A stretch of DNA of 64,000 nucleotides, from assembly GCF_007049795.1 (NCBI RefSeq), contig NZ_SCFY01000018.1:53716-117715 (forward strand). The letters run 5' to 3'. The position numbers and the translations under genes were made by a program. Under the pieces are notes generated by a model. That model did no database searches and was not told the DNA's origin. It worked only from the letters and a program-made list of their open reading frames with translations. How positions within the stretch are numbered: position 1 is the first letter of the stretch; each line of letters opens with the position of its first letter. Positions 41,927 through 51,021 of the stretch are shown piece after piece. This stretch comes from Ectopseudomonas mendocina. GTDB taxonomy: Bacteria > Pseudomonadota > Gammaproteobacteria > Pseudomonadales > Pseudomonadaceae.

Positions 41927-43513
41927 TCAGCCCTGGCGGATCAGATCGGCCGCCTTCTCGCCGATCATGATGCACGGCGCGTTGGTGTTGCCGCTGATCA
42001 GCGTCGGCATGATCGAGGCGTCGGCCACGCGCAGGTTGGCCACGCCGCGCACCTTCAGCTCGGGCGTGACCACTGCCGCGTCGTCGCTGCCCATCTTGCA
42101 GGTGCCCACCGGGTGGAACACGGTGGCGGCCTTCTCGCGCAGGTGCGCCAGCAGTTCCTCGTCGCTCTGCACCTGCGGGCCGGGCAGCATCTCCTCGCCA
42201 CGGATATCGGCGAACTGCGGCTGCGCCAGAATGCTTCGCGCCAGCTTGACCCCTTCCACCAGCACGCGGGCATCCTGCTCGTCACTGAAGAAGTTGAAGT
42301 CGATGCTCAGGCTGCGGCCCTCACCCAAACGCACTTCGCCGATGCTTTTCGGGCGCAGCACGCAGGTGTGGATGGCGTAGCCGTGGCCCCACTCGAACAG
42401 GCGGCCGCGATGACTGCGGTAGCCGGGCACGAAGTGCATCTGCACGTCGGGCAGATCGCCCGCCAACGGCGTGCGAGCGAAGCCGCCAGCCTCGACGTAG
42501 TTGGTGGTCAGCCAGCCCATCTGCTGCGCCAGGTACTTGAACGGCGAGGCGATGATCTTCGGCAGCGCGCCGATGGAGAAGCCCAGCGACAGCGGGCTCT
42601 TCGAGCGTACGGTGAGGGTGCCGTCGATATGATCCTGCAGGTTCTTGCCGACGCCGGGCAGGTCGACCTTGCAGGCCACTCCAGCGGCTTCCAGCTCGAC
42701 CTTGGGGCCGATGCCGGATTTCAGCAGGATATGCGGCGAGCCCAGCGCGCCGGCGCAGAGGATGGTTTCGCGAGTGCACTGCAGGGTGCGCCACTGGCCA
42801 TCCTGGCGCAGCTCCAGACCCGTGACGCACTCGCCATCGAGCAGCAGGCGCTCGACTTCGCAGCCGGTGAGCACGACGAGGTTGTCGCGTTTACGCACCG
42901 GAGCGACGAAGGCGCGGTAGCTGGACAGGCGCCGGGCGTTCTTCTGAGTGAGGTTATAGAGACCGACGCCCTCCAGGCTGCCGCCGTTGAAGTCGTCGTT
43001 GCGCTTGAGGCCGATCTGCTCGGCGGCGCGGATGTAACGCTCGGACAGCGGGTTGGGGTCGCGCGGCTTGTCCACCAGCAATTCGCCCTGGGTGCCGTGA
43101 TACTGCAGCGACTGGCCCAGGCAGTTGCCTTCGGATTTCTTGAAGTACGGCAGCACGTCCTTCCAGCCCCAGCCGGGGCAGCCGGCGGCCTCCCAGCGGT
43201 CGTAGTCGCTGGCATCGCCACGGATGTAGATCATGCTGTTCATCGAGCTGGAGCCGCCGAGGGCCTTGCCACGTGGGGTGTGAAGGCGACGCCCGGCGAG
43301 GTGCTTCTGCGGCGCGGAAAAGTAGTTCCAGCTGAACACCTTGCTCTTGTACAGGGTGATGGTGCCGGCCGGTATCTGCACACGCGGGCTGGCATCGCTG
43401 CCGCCGGCCTCGATCAGGCACACGCGCACGGCCGGGTCGGCACTCAGACGGTTGGCCAGCACACAGCCGGCGGAACCGGCGCCGACGATCAGGTAATCGA
43501 AGCTGCCTTCCAT
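41927..43513 (-). CDS. GMC-family flavoprotein dehydrogenase (choline dehydrogenase-like)
   Basis: A 528-residue FAD enzyme that oxidises an alcohol. The N-terminal dinucleotide fold is YLIVGAGSAGCVLANRLS, GMC signature 1 is HTPRGKALGGSSSMNSMIYIRG, and signature 2 is GALGSPHILLKSGIGP. The active-site histidine is in VFHPVGTCKMG, and the later asparagine is in SGNTNAPCIMIGEKAA. The start at 43513 lies one base beyond the ATPase stop, so it is the last gene of the ABC operon. The alcohol is unknown; linkage to an importer and an aminotransferase suggests an amino alcohol. Confidence 0.88.
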   Translation of the reverse strand: MEGSFDYLIVGAGSAGCVLANRLSADPAVRVCLIEAGGSDASPRVQIPAGTITLYKSKVFSWNYFSAPQKHLAGRRLHTPRGKALGGSSSMNSMIYIRGDASDYDRWEAAGCPGWGWKDVLPYFKKSEGNCLGQSLQYHGTQGELLVDKPRDPNPLSERYIRAAEQIGLKRNDDFNGGSLEGVGLYNLTQKNARRLSSYRAFVAPVRKRDNLVVLTGCEVERLLLDGECVTGLELRQDGQWRTLQCTRETILCAGALGSPHILLKSGIGPKVELEAAGVACKVDLPGVGKNLQDHIDGTLTVRSKSPLSLGFSIGALPKIIASPFKYLAQQMGWLTTNYVEAGGFARTPLAGDLPDVQMHFVPGYRSHRGRLFEWGHGYAIHTCVLRPKSIGEVRLGEGRSLSIDFNFFSDEQDARVLVEGVKLARSILAQPQFADIRGEEMLPGPQVQSDEELLAHLREKAATVFHPVGTCKMGSDDAAVVTPELKVRGVANLRVADASIMPTLISGNTNAPCIMIGEKAADLIRQG

Positions 43514-43514
43514 C

Positions 43515-44348
43515 TCAATGCACCTCTTCCATGTCGTCATGCAGCAGGCCGAGGATGTGCCGCTTCATGCGGATGAACTCGGGCTCCATGACCACGTCGA
43601 GGGTGCGCGGGCGCTCGATGGGCACATCGAGGATTTCCTTGATCCGCCCGGGGCGCGCGCCCATCACGTAGATGCGGTCGGCGAGGAGGATCGCTTCGTC
43701 GATGTCGTGGGTAACGAACACCACGGTCTTCTTGCTGTTGCCCCACACCTGCAACAGCAGTTGCTGCATCTGCAGCCGGGTCTGGCTGTCGAGGGCGCCG
43801 AAAGGTTCGTCCATCAGCAGGATCTGCGGGTCGTTGGCCAGCGCACGGGCGATGGCCACGCGCTGCATCATGCCGCCGGAAAGCTGCTTGGGGTAATGCT
43901 CGGCGAACTTCGCCAGGCCCACTTCATTGAGATAGAACTCGACGATGGTGCGGATTTCGCTGGCCGGCAGCTTGCGCCGCTTGAGGCCGAACTCGATGTT
44001 CTGCCGCACGGTCAGCCAGGGGAACAGGGTGTAGCCCTGGAACACCATGCCACGGTCGGCGCCGGGGCCTTCGACCTTCTGCCCGCCAACGTAGATCTCG
44101 CCCTCGGTGGGCTCGTTGAGGCCGGCGGTGAGGTAGAGCAGGCTTGACTTGCCGCAGCCGGACGGGCCGACGATCACCGCGAACTGCTGATCAGGCACCT
44201 CGAAGGAGACGCGATCCAGCGCGGTGAAGGTGTCGCCCTTGGGCGACTGGTAGCGCAGGCTGACGTTGTCCACCTTGAGCCGCGCGGCGACCTCGGCGTA
44301 CGCGCTGAGCGGCGGCATGATGTAGGGTTTCTTGGCTACTGCGCCCAT
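43515..44348 (-). CDS. ABC transporter ATPase (taurine/sulfonate/nitrate class)
   Basis: A 277-residue ATP-binding subunit with Walker A GPSGCGKSS, signature LSGGMMQR, Walker B LLMDEP and THDIDEA. GAGGAT precedes the ATG at 44348, which overlaps the permease stop by 13 bases. It belongs with the permease at 44336 and the binding protein at 45282. This family carries taurine, sulfonates, nitrate, riboflavin and pyrimidine precursors, so the ligand cannot be read from this subunit. Confidence 0.9.
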   Translation of the reverse strand: MGAVAKKPYIMPPLSAYAEVAARLKVDNVSLRYQSPKGDTFTALDRVSFEVPDQQFAVIVGPSGCGKSSLLYLTAGLNEPTEGEIYVGGQKVEGPGADRGMVFQGYTLFPWLTVRQNIEFGLKRRKLPASEIRTIVEFYLNEVGLAKFAEHYPKQLSGGMMQRVAIARALANDPQILLMDEPFGALDSQTRLQMQQLLLQVWGNSKKTVVFVTHDIDEAILLADRIYVMGARPGRIKEILDVPIERPRTLDVVMEPEFIRMKRHILGLLHDDMEEVH

Positions 44349-45139
44349 GCGGCAATCCTCAGTCGAAGCAGACGGAACAGTTGGTCGGTGATCAGCCCGA
44401 GCAGGCCGATGATGGCGATGGCGAGGAAGATCACATCCACCTGGAAGCCGCGCATGGCCTTCAGGCTGATGTAGCCGAGGCCGCTGGATGCGGCGACCAG
44501 CTCGGCCACCACGAGATAAGTCCAGGCCCAGCCCATGGTCACCCGCAGGGTGTCGAGAATGCCGGGCAGCGAGGCCGGGCCGAGCACGTGCAGCACCACG
44601 TCGCGGCGGCTGGCGCCGAGGGTGTAGCTGGCGTTGAGCAGGTCACGCGAGACGCCCTTGGAGACGTCGGCGACCATCACCAGTTGCTGGAAGAACACAC
44701 CGAAGATGATCACTGCTACGCGCTGTTCCAGGCCGATGCCGATCCACAGGATGAACAGCGGCACGAAGCTGGTCACCGGCAGGTAGCGGATGAAGTTCAC
44801 CAGCGGTTCGAGAAAGGCCTGGACGATACGAAAGCTGCCCATCAGCAGGCCCAGCGGCACCGACACCAGGGACGACACGACGAAGCCGATCAGCACCACT
44901 TCCAGGCTGGCCAGCACGTGCTTGCTCAGGGTGCCGTCGCCGGCCAGGCGCACGCCGGCGGCGATCACGTCGCCCGGCGTCGGCAGGAACATCGACGGCA
45001 CCACGCCGCCATAGGACAGCAGCGCCCACAGACCGAGCACCAGCAGCCAGCAGAGGCTGCTAGCGCCCAGCACCAAACGACCGGGCAGGTCGACTTTCGG
45101 GGTCAGGCAGCGCTGCACCCAGGATTTTTGCGTGGCCAT
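44336..45139 (-). CDS. ABC transporter permease (taurine/sulfonate/nitrate class)
   Basis: A 267-residue inner-membrane permease with about six helices. The coupling loop is LLNASYTLGASRRDVVLHVLG, followed by GLGYISLKAMRGFQVD. GAGGT eight bases upstream fixes the start. It overlaps the ATPase gene and is separated from the binding protein by 142 bases that carry a REPIN. Confidence 0.9.
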   Translation of the reverse strand: MATQKSWVQRCLTPKVDLPGRLVLGASSLCWLLVLGLWALLSYGGVVPSMFLPTPGDVIAAGVRLAGDGTLSKHVLASLEVVLIGFVVSSLVSVPLGLLMGSFRIVQAFLEPLVNFIRYLPVTSFVPLFILWIGIGLEQRVAVIIFGVFFQQLVMVADVSKGVSRDLLNASYTLGASRRDVVLHVLGPASLPGILDTLRVTMGWAWTYLVVAELVAASSGLGYISLKAMRGFQVDVIFLAIAIIGLLGLITDQLFRLLRLRIAAWAQ

Positions 45140-45208
45140 GAACCACCTCGTGTTGCGGGTATTGATGAAGCTGAACGCGCAGTCGACCCCTCTACCTCTG
45201 GGGCAGGC

Positions 45209-45262
45209 ACCGTGGGAGGCGCTTCAGCGGCGACGGTCGCGGCTGAAGCCCCTCCCACAGGG
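45209..45262. repeat. REPIN between binding-protein and permease genes
   Basis: CGTGGGAGGCGCTTCAGCGG faces GCGGCTGAAGCCCCTCCCAC. Its ends match those of the composite repeats at 39782 and 52212, but without their core. Confidence 0.8.
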
Positions 45263-45281
45263 CACGTTCTGCGCAGAAGGG

Positions 45282-46268
45282 TTACGGCGCGACGAAGGTG
45301 GTATCCACCAGATCCTCGTAGCTCACCGCGTAGGGCTTGCCTTGCAGGGTGCTCCAGGTCTCGTTGGCCAGCTTGATGATCTCAGCGATGTCGCCGGCCT
45401 TGCCGGGGGTGCCGAGCAGCTTCTCGCTCATGGCCTGGTCGTAGAACTTCACGCCCTTGGCCGCCTCGGCCAGATCCTTGGGATTGGACAGGTAGCCGCC
45501 AACGCCCTTGGCCATGATTTCGTAGGCCTTCTCCGGGTTCTGCTTGGTGTACTCGACCGCCTTGTACAGGCCGGCGACCAGCGCCTTGACGTCTTCCGGC
45601 TGCTTCTCGATGACGCCGCAGTCCAGTGCCACCACGTCGACGATCACGCCGGGCGTGGCGCCGCTGTCGACCAGCACCTTGCCGCTGCCCTTCTGCTTGA
45701 CCATGGTCAGGTTCGGCTCCCAGGTCACCGCCGCCGGTACGTGGCCAGCGATGAAGGCCGAGGCGGCGTCATCGGCGGTCATGTTCTGCACCTCGATGTC
45801 GCTCATGCTCATGCCCGCCTTCTTCAGCAGGTAGCTCAGCCAGAACTGCGACACCGAGCCCTCGTTGACCGCCACCGCCTTGCCCTTGAGGCCCTGCATG
45901 TCGGCGATGTCGTTCTGCACCACGATGCCGTCGCCGCCGTGCGATTCGTCCAGCGCCGCCACGGCCTTGAAGCAGAAGTCCTTGGAGCGGTACTTGAGGA
46001 TTTCATCGATGGTCGAGGCCGAGCCGGAGAGCTTGCCCGAGGCCTGCGCGGCCATGTACATCGAGGCCTCCTCGATGGTGGTCAGTTGCAGGTCGAGGCC
46101 GGCTTCCTTGAAGTAGCCGAGGTCACGGGCCAGGTACAGGGTGCCGTAGCCGACCCAGGTGGTGTGGCCGATGGACAGGGTGCCGGCCTGGGCGGTGGCG
46201 GCCATGCCGGCAGCCAGTGCGGTGCACGCGAAGGTACGGACGATACGGTGGCGCAAGGACGATTTCAT
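45282..46268 (-). CDS. ABC transporter periplasmic binding protein (NMT1/TauA-like)
   Basis: A 328-residue binding protein with signal peptide ...FACTALAAGMAATAQAG and mature start TLSIGHTTWVGYGTLYLARDLGYF. The segments EEASMYMAAQASGKLSGSAST and VNEGSVSQFWLSYLLKKAG are typical of the nitrate/sulfonate/amine class. GGGAG seven bases upstream fixes the start. It heads the SBP-permease-ATPase-GMC operon. The presence of aminotransferase and aldehyde dehydrogenase genes just upstream suggests a nitrogenous ligand. Confidence 0.88.
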   Translation of the reverse strand: MKSSLRHRIVRTFACTALAAGMAATAQAGTLSIGHTTWVGYGTLYLARDLGYFKEAGLDLQLTTIEEASMYMAAQASGKLSGSASTIDEILKYRSKDFCFKAVAALDESHGGDGIVVQNDIADMQGLKGKAVAVNEGSVSQFWLSYLLKKAGMSMSDIEVQNMTADDAASAFIAGHVPAAVTWEPNLTMVKQKGSGKVLVDSGATPGVIVDVVALDCGVIEKQPEDVKALVAGLYKAVEYTKQNPEKAYEIMAKGVGGYLSNPKDLAEAAKGVKFYDQAMSEKLLGTPGKAGDIAEIIKLANETWSTLQGKPYAVSYEDLVDTTFVAP

Positions 46269-46414
46269 GTAGCACTCCCACAGCCTGTTGGCTCGTTATT
46301 GGTTTACGTGGGGCAGGGATTGGCCAGTGGCCGAATTACAGGTTTACGGGCCGACCTCGTTGGATCGGCACCTGGTTCTTCGCCGCCCTCTGTGGGGCGG
46401 TTTCGGGGGCTTTC

Positions 46415-46484
46415 GTGGGAGCGGCTTCAGCCGCGATATCGCGTATTCATGAAACCTCGACATCGCGGCTGAAGCCGCTCCTAC
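46415..46484. repeat. REPIN between aminotransferase and binding-protein genes
   Basis: GTGGGAGCGGCTTCAGCCGC faces GCGGCTGAAGCCGCTCCTAC across about 26 bases. It probably shapes the 3' end of the aminotransferase transcript. Confidence 0.8.
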
Positions 46485-46500
46485 AGGTACATATCGCCTG

Positions 46501-47874
46501 TTACAGCAGGTTCAACTCACGCCCGGTGCGATCCACCGCGCGTTTGGTCTTCTCCACCAGTTCATCCAACTCGGCATGCGTGGCCACCAGGGCCGGCGCC
46601 ATGATCATGCGGCCGAGGGTGGAGCGAATGATCAGCCCCTCGTCGAAGCCGACGGTGCGGCAGTGCCAGGCGATGTCGTTCTCGTTGGCGAAGCGCTTGC
46701 GCGTGGCCTTGTCCTCGGCGAACTGCAGCGCGGCCACCAGGCCGGTGCCCTGGACATCGCCGATCAGCGGGTGACCTTCGAAGGTCTCGCGCAGCAATTT
46801 CTGTAGGTACAGCCCGGTATCGGCCTTGACCGTTTCGACGATCTTCTCGTCGCGCAGCGCAGTGAGGTTGGCGATGGCCACGGCGGCGGCCACCGGGTGG
46901 CCGGCGTAAGTCAGGCCGTGGGCGAACACGCCACCTTCCTGCACCAGGGCGTCGGCGATACGACCGCTGAGCACCAGGCCACCCATGGGGATGTAGCCGC
47001 TGGTCAGGCCCTTGGCGATGGTCAGGGTGTCCGGCTGGAAGCCGAAATGCTGGTGGGCGAACCACTCGCCGGTACGGCCGAAGCCACCAATCACTTCGTC
47101 GGCGCAGAGCAGCACGTCGTACTGGCGACAGATGCGCTGCACCTCGGCCCAGTAGCTGGCCGGCGGGAAGATCATGCCGCCGGCGCCCTGGAAGGGTTCG
47201 GCAACGAAGGCAGCGACATTCTCGGCGCCCAGTTCGAGGATCTTCGCTTCCAGCTCGCGGGCGGCCTTGAGGCCGAAGGCTTCTTCCGACAGCTCGCCGC
47301 CCTCGGCGAAGTAGTAGGGCTCACCGATATGGGCGAAGCCCGGCAGCATGCCGCCCATCTCGTGCATGAAACCCATGCCACCAAGCGCGGTGCTGCCCAG
47401 GGTGGAGCCGTGGTAGCCGTTCCAGCGGCCGATCATGATGCTCTTGCTCGGCTTGCCCACCACCTGCCAGTAGCGGCGCACGGTGCGGATCAGCACCTCG
47501 TTGGCCTCGGAACCGGAGTTGGTGTAGATGGCGTGGCTGTAGTGCTTGGGCAGCAGGCTGAAGAGCAACTCGGACAGCTCCACCACGCGCGGATGCGTGG
47601 TGTGGAAGAACAGGTTGTAGTACGGCAGCTCTTCGAGCTGGCGCGTTGCGGCGGCATTCAGGTCGGCGCGGCCATAGCCCAGCGCGGTGCACCAGAGGCC
47701 GGACATGCCATCCAGATAGCGCTTGCCGTCCGTGTCCCAGAGGTTCAGGCCCTGGCCCTTGGCGATCACCAGCGCGCCCTTTTCGTTGAGCGCCTTCTGG
47801 TCGAGGAAGGCATGGATATGGTGCGCCGCATCCAGTGCCTGGTATTCGGACGTACTGTGCTTCGGGGCAGTCAT
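46501..47874 (-). CDS. Class III PLP aminotransferase (SpuC-like amine:pyruvate type)
   Basis: A 457-residue cytoplasmic transaminase. Its landmarks are GMSGLWCTALGYG, the PLP-phosphate loop NSGSEANEVLIRTVRRYW, RWNGYHGSTLGS, the aspartate in CADEVIGGFGRTGEW and the Schiff-base lysine in TIAKGLTSGYIPMGG. It is closest in memory to SpuC-type putrescine:pyruvate aminotransferases, with taurine- or omega-amino acid:pyruvate enzymes as alternatives. Start 47874 has GGAGA upstream. The product aldehyde would be the substrate of the dehydrogenase encoded just upstream at 47953. Confidence 0.88.
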   Translation of the reverse strand: MTAPKHSTSEYQALDAAHHIHAFLDQKALNEKGALVIAKGQGLNLWDTDGKRYLDGMSGLWCTALGYGRADLNAAATRQLEELPYYNLFFHTTHPRVVELSELLFSLLPKHYSHAIYTNSGSEANEVLIRTVRRYWQVVGKPSKSIMIGRWNGYHGSTLGSTALGGMGFMHEMGGMLPGFAHIGEPYYFAEGGELSEEAFGLKAARELEAKILELGAENVAAFVAEPFQGAGGMIFPPASYWAEVQRICRQYDVLLCADEVIGGFGRTGEWFAHQHFGFQPDTLTIAKGLTSGYIPMGGLVLSGRIADALVQEGGVFAHGLTYAGHPVAAAVAIANLTALRDEKIVETVKADTGLYLQKLLRETFEGHPLIGDVQGTGLVAALQFAEDKATRKRFANENDIAWHCRTVGFDEGLIIRSTLGRMIMAPALVATHAELDELVEKTKRAVDRTGRELNLL

Positions 47875-47952
47875 CGCAAGGTCTCCGTGGATTCTTGTCA
47901 TCACTCGCAGGATGGGTGCAGCGCAGCGATAGCCATCGCCACGCCGCATCGG

Positions 47953-49446
47953 CTATCCACGGAGCTGGAACCAGGTGGTTTTCAGTTGGGTGTACTTGTC
48001 GAACGAATGCAGCGACAGGTCGCGGCCAAAGCCGGACTGCTTGCCGCCACCGAACGGCGTGCTGACGTCCAGCGCATCGACGGTGTTGACCGACACGGTG
48101 CCGGCCTTGAGGCGACGGGCGACGCGGTGGGCGCGGTTGAGGTCGTCGCTCCACAGCGAGGCGGCCAGGCCGTAGACGCTGTCGTTGGCCAGGGCGACGG
48201 CTTCGTCCTCGCTGTCGAACGGCAGCACCGCCAGCACCGGGCCGAAGACTTCCTCGCGTGCCAGGCGGCTGTTCGGCGCCACACCGGTGAAAATGGTCGG
48301 CGCGATAAAGTTGTCCGAGCCACTCACGGTCAGTTGCCGGCCGCCACAGACCAGGCGTGCGCCCTCGGCCTGGGCGCCGTTGATGAAATCCATGATGCGC
48401 GCGGTCTGCCGCGCCTCGACGATGGCACCGGCACGGCTGGCCGGGTCGAGCGGGTCGCCAGGCAGCCAGTCGCGTGCCTTGGCCTGCAGGCGCTCGACGA
48501 ATTCATCGTGGATCGAACGCTGCACCAGCAGACGCGAGTTGGCCGAGCACACCTCGCCCTGGTTGAAGAAGATGCCGAAGGCGGCCTTCTCGGCGGCCAG
48601 GTCGAGATCCTGGCAATCGGCGAACACCAGGTTGGCGCTCTTGCCACCGCACTCCAGCCATACCTGTTTGAGGTTGGACTGCGCCGAGTAGCCCATGAAG
48701 TATTTGCCCACCTCGGTGGAGCCGGTAAAGGCCAGGCAGTCGACATCTATATGCAGGCCAAGGGCCTTGCCGGCGCTCTCGCCGAGGCCCGGCACCACGT
48801 TCAGTACGCCTTCCGGCAGGCCGGCCTCCAGCGCCAGTTCGGCCAGGCGCAGGGCGGAAAACGGCGACTGCTCGGCAGGCTTGAGCACCACCGAGTTACC
48901 GGCAGCCAGGGCCGGCGCCAGCTTCCAGGCAGCCATGTCCAGCGGGAAATTCCACGGCACCACGGCGGCGACCACGCCCAGCGCTTCGCGGGTGATGGTA
49001 GCGAGCACGTTGCGCGCACTGGGCGCAATTTCGTCGTAGAGCTTGTCGAGGCTCTCCGCGTACCAGCGGAACACACCAGCGGCACCGGGCACGTCGATGT
49101 TCCAGGCATCCATCACCGGCTTGCCCATGTTCAGCGAATCGAGCAGCGCCAGTTCGTCGCGATGGGCCAGGATCAGCTCGGCCAGGCGCAGCAGCACCTG
49201 CTTGCGCTCTGTCGGGGTGCGCTGCGACCAGACGCCCGCTTCGAAAGCCTGGCGGGCGCTGCGCACGGCCAGTTCGACCTCGACCTCACCACAGGCGGCG
49301 ACCTGCGCCAGCACCTGGCCGGCGGCCGGGTTGATGGTCGCGAAGGTAGCGCCGGACTGCGCCGCCACACGGCGACCACCGATGATGGCCTGTTCGATGA
49401 AGGCTTGCTGCCGGGCGCGTTGCTGCCAGTCGCTGAGTTCGTACAC
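47953..49446 (-). CDS. NAD(P)-dependent aldehyde dehydrogenase (KauB/PuuC-like)
   Basis: A 497-residue ALDH-superfamily enzyme. The catalytic glutamate is in WLECGGKSANLVF and the catalytic cysteine in NQGEVCSANSR; VPWNFPLDMAAWKLAPALAAG is the cofactor-binding region. It is most like gamma-aminobutyraldehyde and guanidinobutyraldehyde dehydrogenases. Two adjacent GTG codons follow AAGGGG; the second, at 49446, has the better spacing. It lies 78 bases before the aminotransferase on the same strand and probably acts in the same pathway. Confidence 0.88.
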   Translation of the reverse strand: MYELSDWQQRARQQAFIEQAIIGGRRVAAQSGATFATINPAAGQVLAQVAACGEVEVELAVRSARQAFEAGVWSQRTPTERKQVLLRLAELILAHRDELALLDSLNMGKPVMDAWNIDVPGAAGVFRWYAESLDKLYDEIAPSARNVLATITREALGVVAAVVPWNFPLDMAAWKLAPALAAGNSVVLKPAEQSPFSALRLAELALEAGLPEGVLNVVPGLGESAGKALGLHIDVDCLAFTGSTEVGKYFMGYSAQSNLKQVWLECGGKSANLVFADCQDLDLAAEKAAFGIFFNQGEVCSANSRLLVQRSIHDEFVERLQAKARDWLPGDPLDPASRAGAIVEARQTARIMDFINGAQAEGARLVCGGRQLTVSGSDNFIAPTIFTGVAPNSRLAREEVFGPVLAVLPFDSEDEAVALANDSVYGLAASLWSDDLNRAHRVARRLKAGTVSVNTVDALDVSTPFGGGKQSGFGRDLSLHSFDKYTQLKTTWFQLRG

Positions 49447-49892
49447 CACAGTCCCCTTGTACCGTTTGGCGGTTGCGGAACTGATGGTGGCGCAAGCCCG
49501 AAGATAGGAAAAATATTAAAAATGTCGCCGGGACATACGAAAAAGATGGTCACACCCGCACCAAGTCAGTGCAGCCCGCCAACTCCTTGTGCAAATACCC
49601 AACGACGCGCCGCCAAGCCGCGCCACGCCTGACGCGAAGCACACCCGACAGCCCCACACCACGCACCATTTCAGCCCGCACCACACCCCGGTGGGGGTGG
49701 GCCGGGCGGCGATCCGTTTCAGCCCACCAAATGATTCACACGCCCGCTACCCACACTGAGTACGACTCTTGCAAGGCATCCCCCGCCCAGGGCCATAAAA
49801 AATATGGCCACTGGCAAACAAGATGCTCGCCTACCGCCCCCTGATCTGCAGGTATGGTGAGAGCCAAAAGAAGATCGTCCGAGGTTCCTTGC
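49447..49892. promoter_or_regulatory. Divergent intergenic region, aldehyde dehydrogenase and LysR
   Basis: About 446 bases without a gene. AT-rich GGAAAAATATTAAAAATG at about 49507-49524 is the likely core of the dehydrogenase-aminotransferase promoter. Downstream of it the sequence is C-rich and featureless. LysR regulators usually bind such divergent spacers, but I did not find a clear T-N11-A palindrome. Confidence 0.4.
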
Positions 49893-50810
49893 GTGGCTGC
49901 CTACACCCTGCGTCAACTCAAGTATTTCGTCACCACCGTCGAGTGCGGCAGCGTCGCCGAGGCGTCGCGCAAGCTGTACATAGCCCAGCCCTCCATCTCC
50001 ACGGCAATCAAGGGGCTGGAAGAGAGCTTCGGCGTGCAGTTGTTCATCCGCCACCACGCCCAGGGCGTATCGCTCACCCCCGGTGGCGCGCGCTTCTACC
50101 GCAAGGCACAGGAGCTTTTGCGCATGGCGCACGAGTTCGAGCAGAACGCCCTGGCCGACAACGACGTGGTGGCCGGGCAAATCGACATCGGCTGCTTCGA
50201 GACGGTCGCCCCGCTCTACCTGCCGCGCCTGATCGCTGGCTTTCGCCAGCGCTACCCCGGCGTGGAAATCCGCCTGCACGACGGCGAGCAACACGAGCTG
50301 GTGCAAGGCCTGACCGCCGGCCGCTTCGACCTGGCGATTTTCTACGAACACGACCTGGACGGCACCATCGAGACCGAGCCGCTAATGCCGCCACAGCGGC
50401 CCTACGCGCTGCTGCCCGAAGGGCACCGCTACGCCGCACAGGCACAGGTGTCGCTACGCGACCTGGTGCTCGACCCGATGATCCTGCTCGACGTACTACC
50501 GAGCCGGGGCTACTTCGTGAGCATCTTCGAGGAGTTGGGCCTGTCGCCGAACATCGTGTTCAGCTCGCCCTCCATCGAGATGGTGCGTGGCATGGTCGGC
50601 CAGGGCTTCGGCTTCTCGGTGCTGGTCACCCGCCCACACTGCAACACCACCTACGACGGCAAGCAGGTGGTGTGCGTGAACATCACCGAGGACGTCACCG
50701 GCTCCGGCCTAGTCGCCGCCTGGCTGAAGCGCGCGCAACTGACCAAGCCGGCGCAGCTATTCGTCGATTACTGCAAGGCAGAGCTGGGGGAGGCGGCGCC
50801 AAGCGCCTGA
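49893..50810 (+). CDS. LysR-family transcriptional regulator
   Basis: A 305-residue regulator. I prefer the GTG at 49893 (then AAYTLRQLKYFVTTVE), with CGAGG upstream, over the ATG at 49854, since family members begin just before LRQL. The helix-turn-helix is SVAEASRKLYIAQPSISTAIKGLEE, and the effector domain follows. It diverges from the aldehyde dehydrogenase-aminotransferase pair and is the obvious candidate to control the amine cluster. Confidence 0.87.
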   Translation: MAAYTLRQLKYFVTTVECGSVAEASRKLYIAQPSISTAIKGLEESFGVQLFIRHHAQGVSLTPGGARFYRKAQELLRMAHEFEQNALADNDVVAGQIDIGCFETVAPLYLPRLIAGFRQRYPGVEIRLHDGEQHELVQGLTAGRFDLAIFYEHDLDGTIETEPLMPPQRPYALLPEGHRYAAQAQVSLRDLVLDPMILLDVLPSRGYFVSIFEELGLSPNIVFSSPSIEMVRGMVGQGFGFSVLVTRPHCNTTYDGKQVVCVNITEDVTGSGLVAAWLKRAQLTKPAQLFVDYCKAELGEAAPSA

Positions 50811-50817
50811 GATGTTT

Positions 50818-50838
50818 CCCGGATTGCATCCGGGCTAC
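50818..50838. repeat. CCCGGATTGCATCCGGG palindrome
   Basis: A short perfect palindrome followed by CTACGG, just past the LysR stop. The same unit occurs at 25578. The remaining bases to 51021 show no gene. Confidence 0.65.
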
Positions 50839-51021
50839 GGGCCAATGAGCCATGGTGCTGTGGTTGTTCGCGCCCACCATTGCCAGGAGGTCTACAGATA
50901 TCACACCCGGGTTTGCGCTCGAACGCAGGATCAACATTATCGAACACAGCCCTTGCCACCCGAGCGCAATCCGCCCCGACGCCCTGACCTTAGGAACCTG
51001 CACTCCTGGCAGAAAGCCCCA

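Noticed and set aside
42113..43576. A 487-codon open frame opposite the GMC dehydrogenase
   Set aside because: It is antisense to a complete GMC enzyme with all signatures; composition is that of a shadow frame.
46897..49632. A 911-codon open frame on the plus strand opposite the aminotransferase and aldehyde dehydrogenase
   Set aside because: It spans two well-defined genes and their spacer on the opposite strand, with no domain and low-complexity composition typical of antisense shadows.
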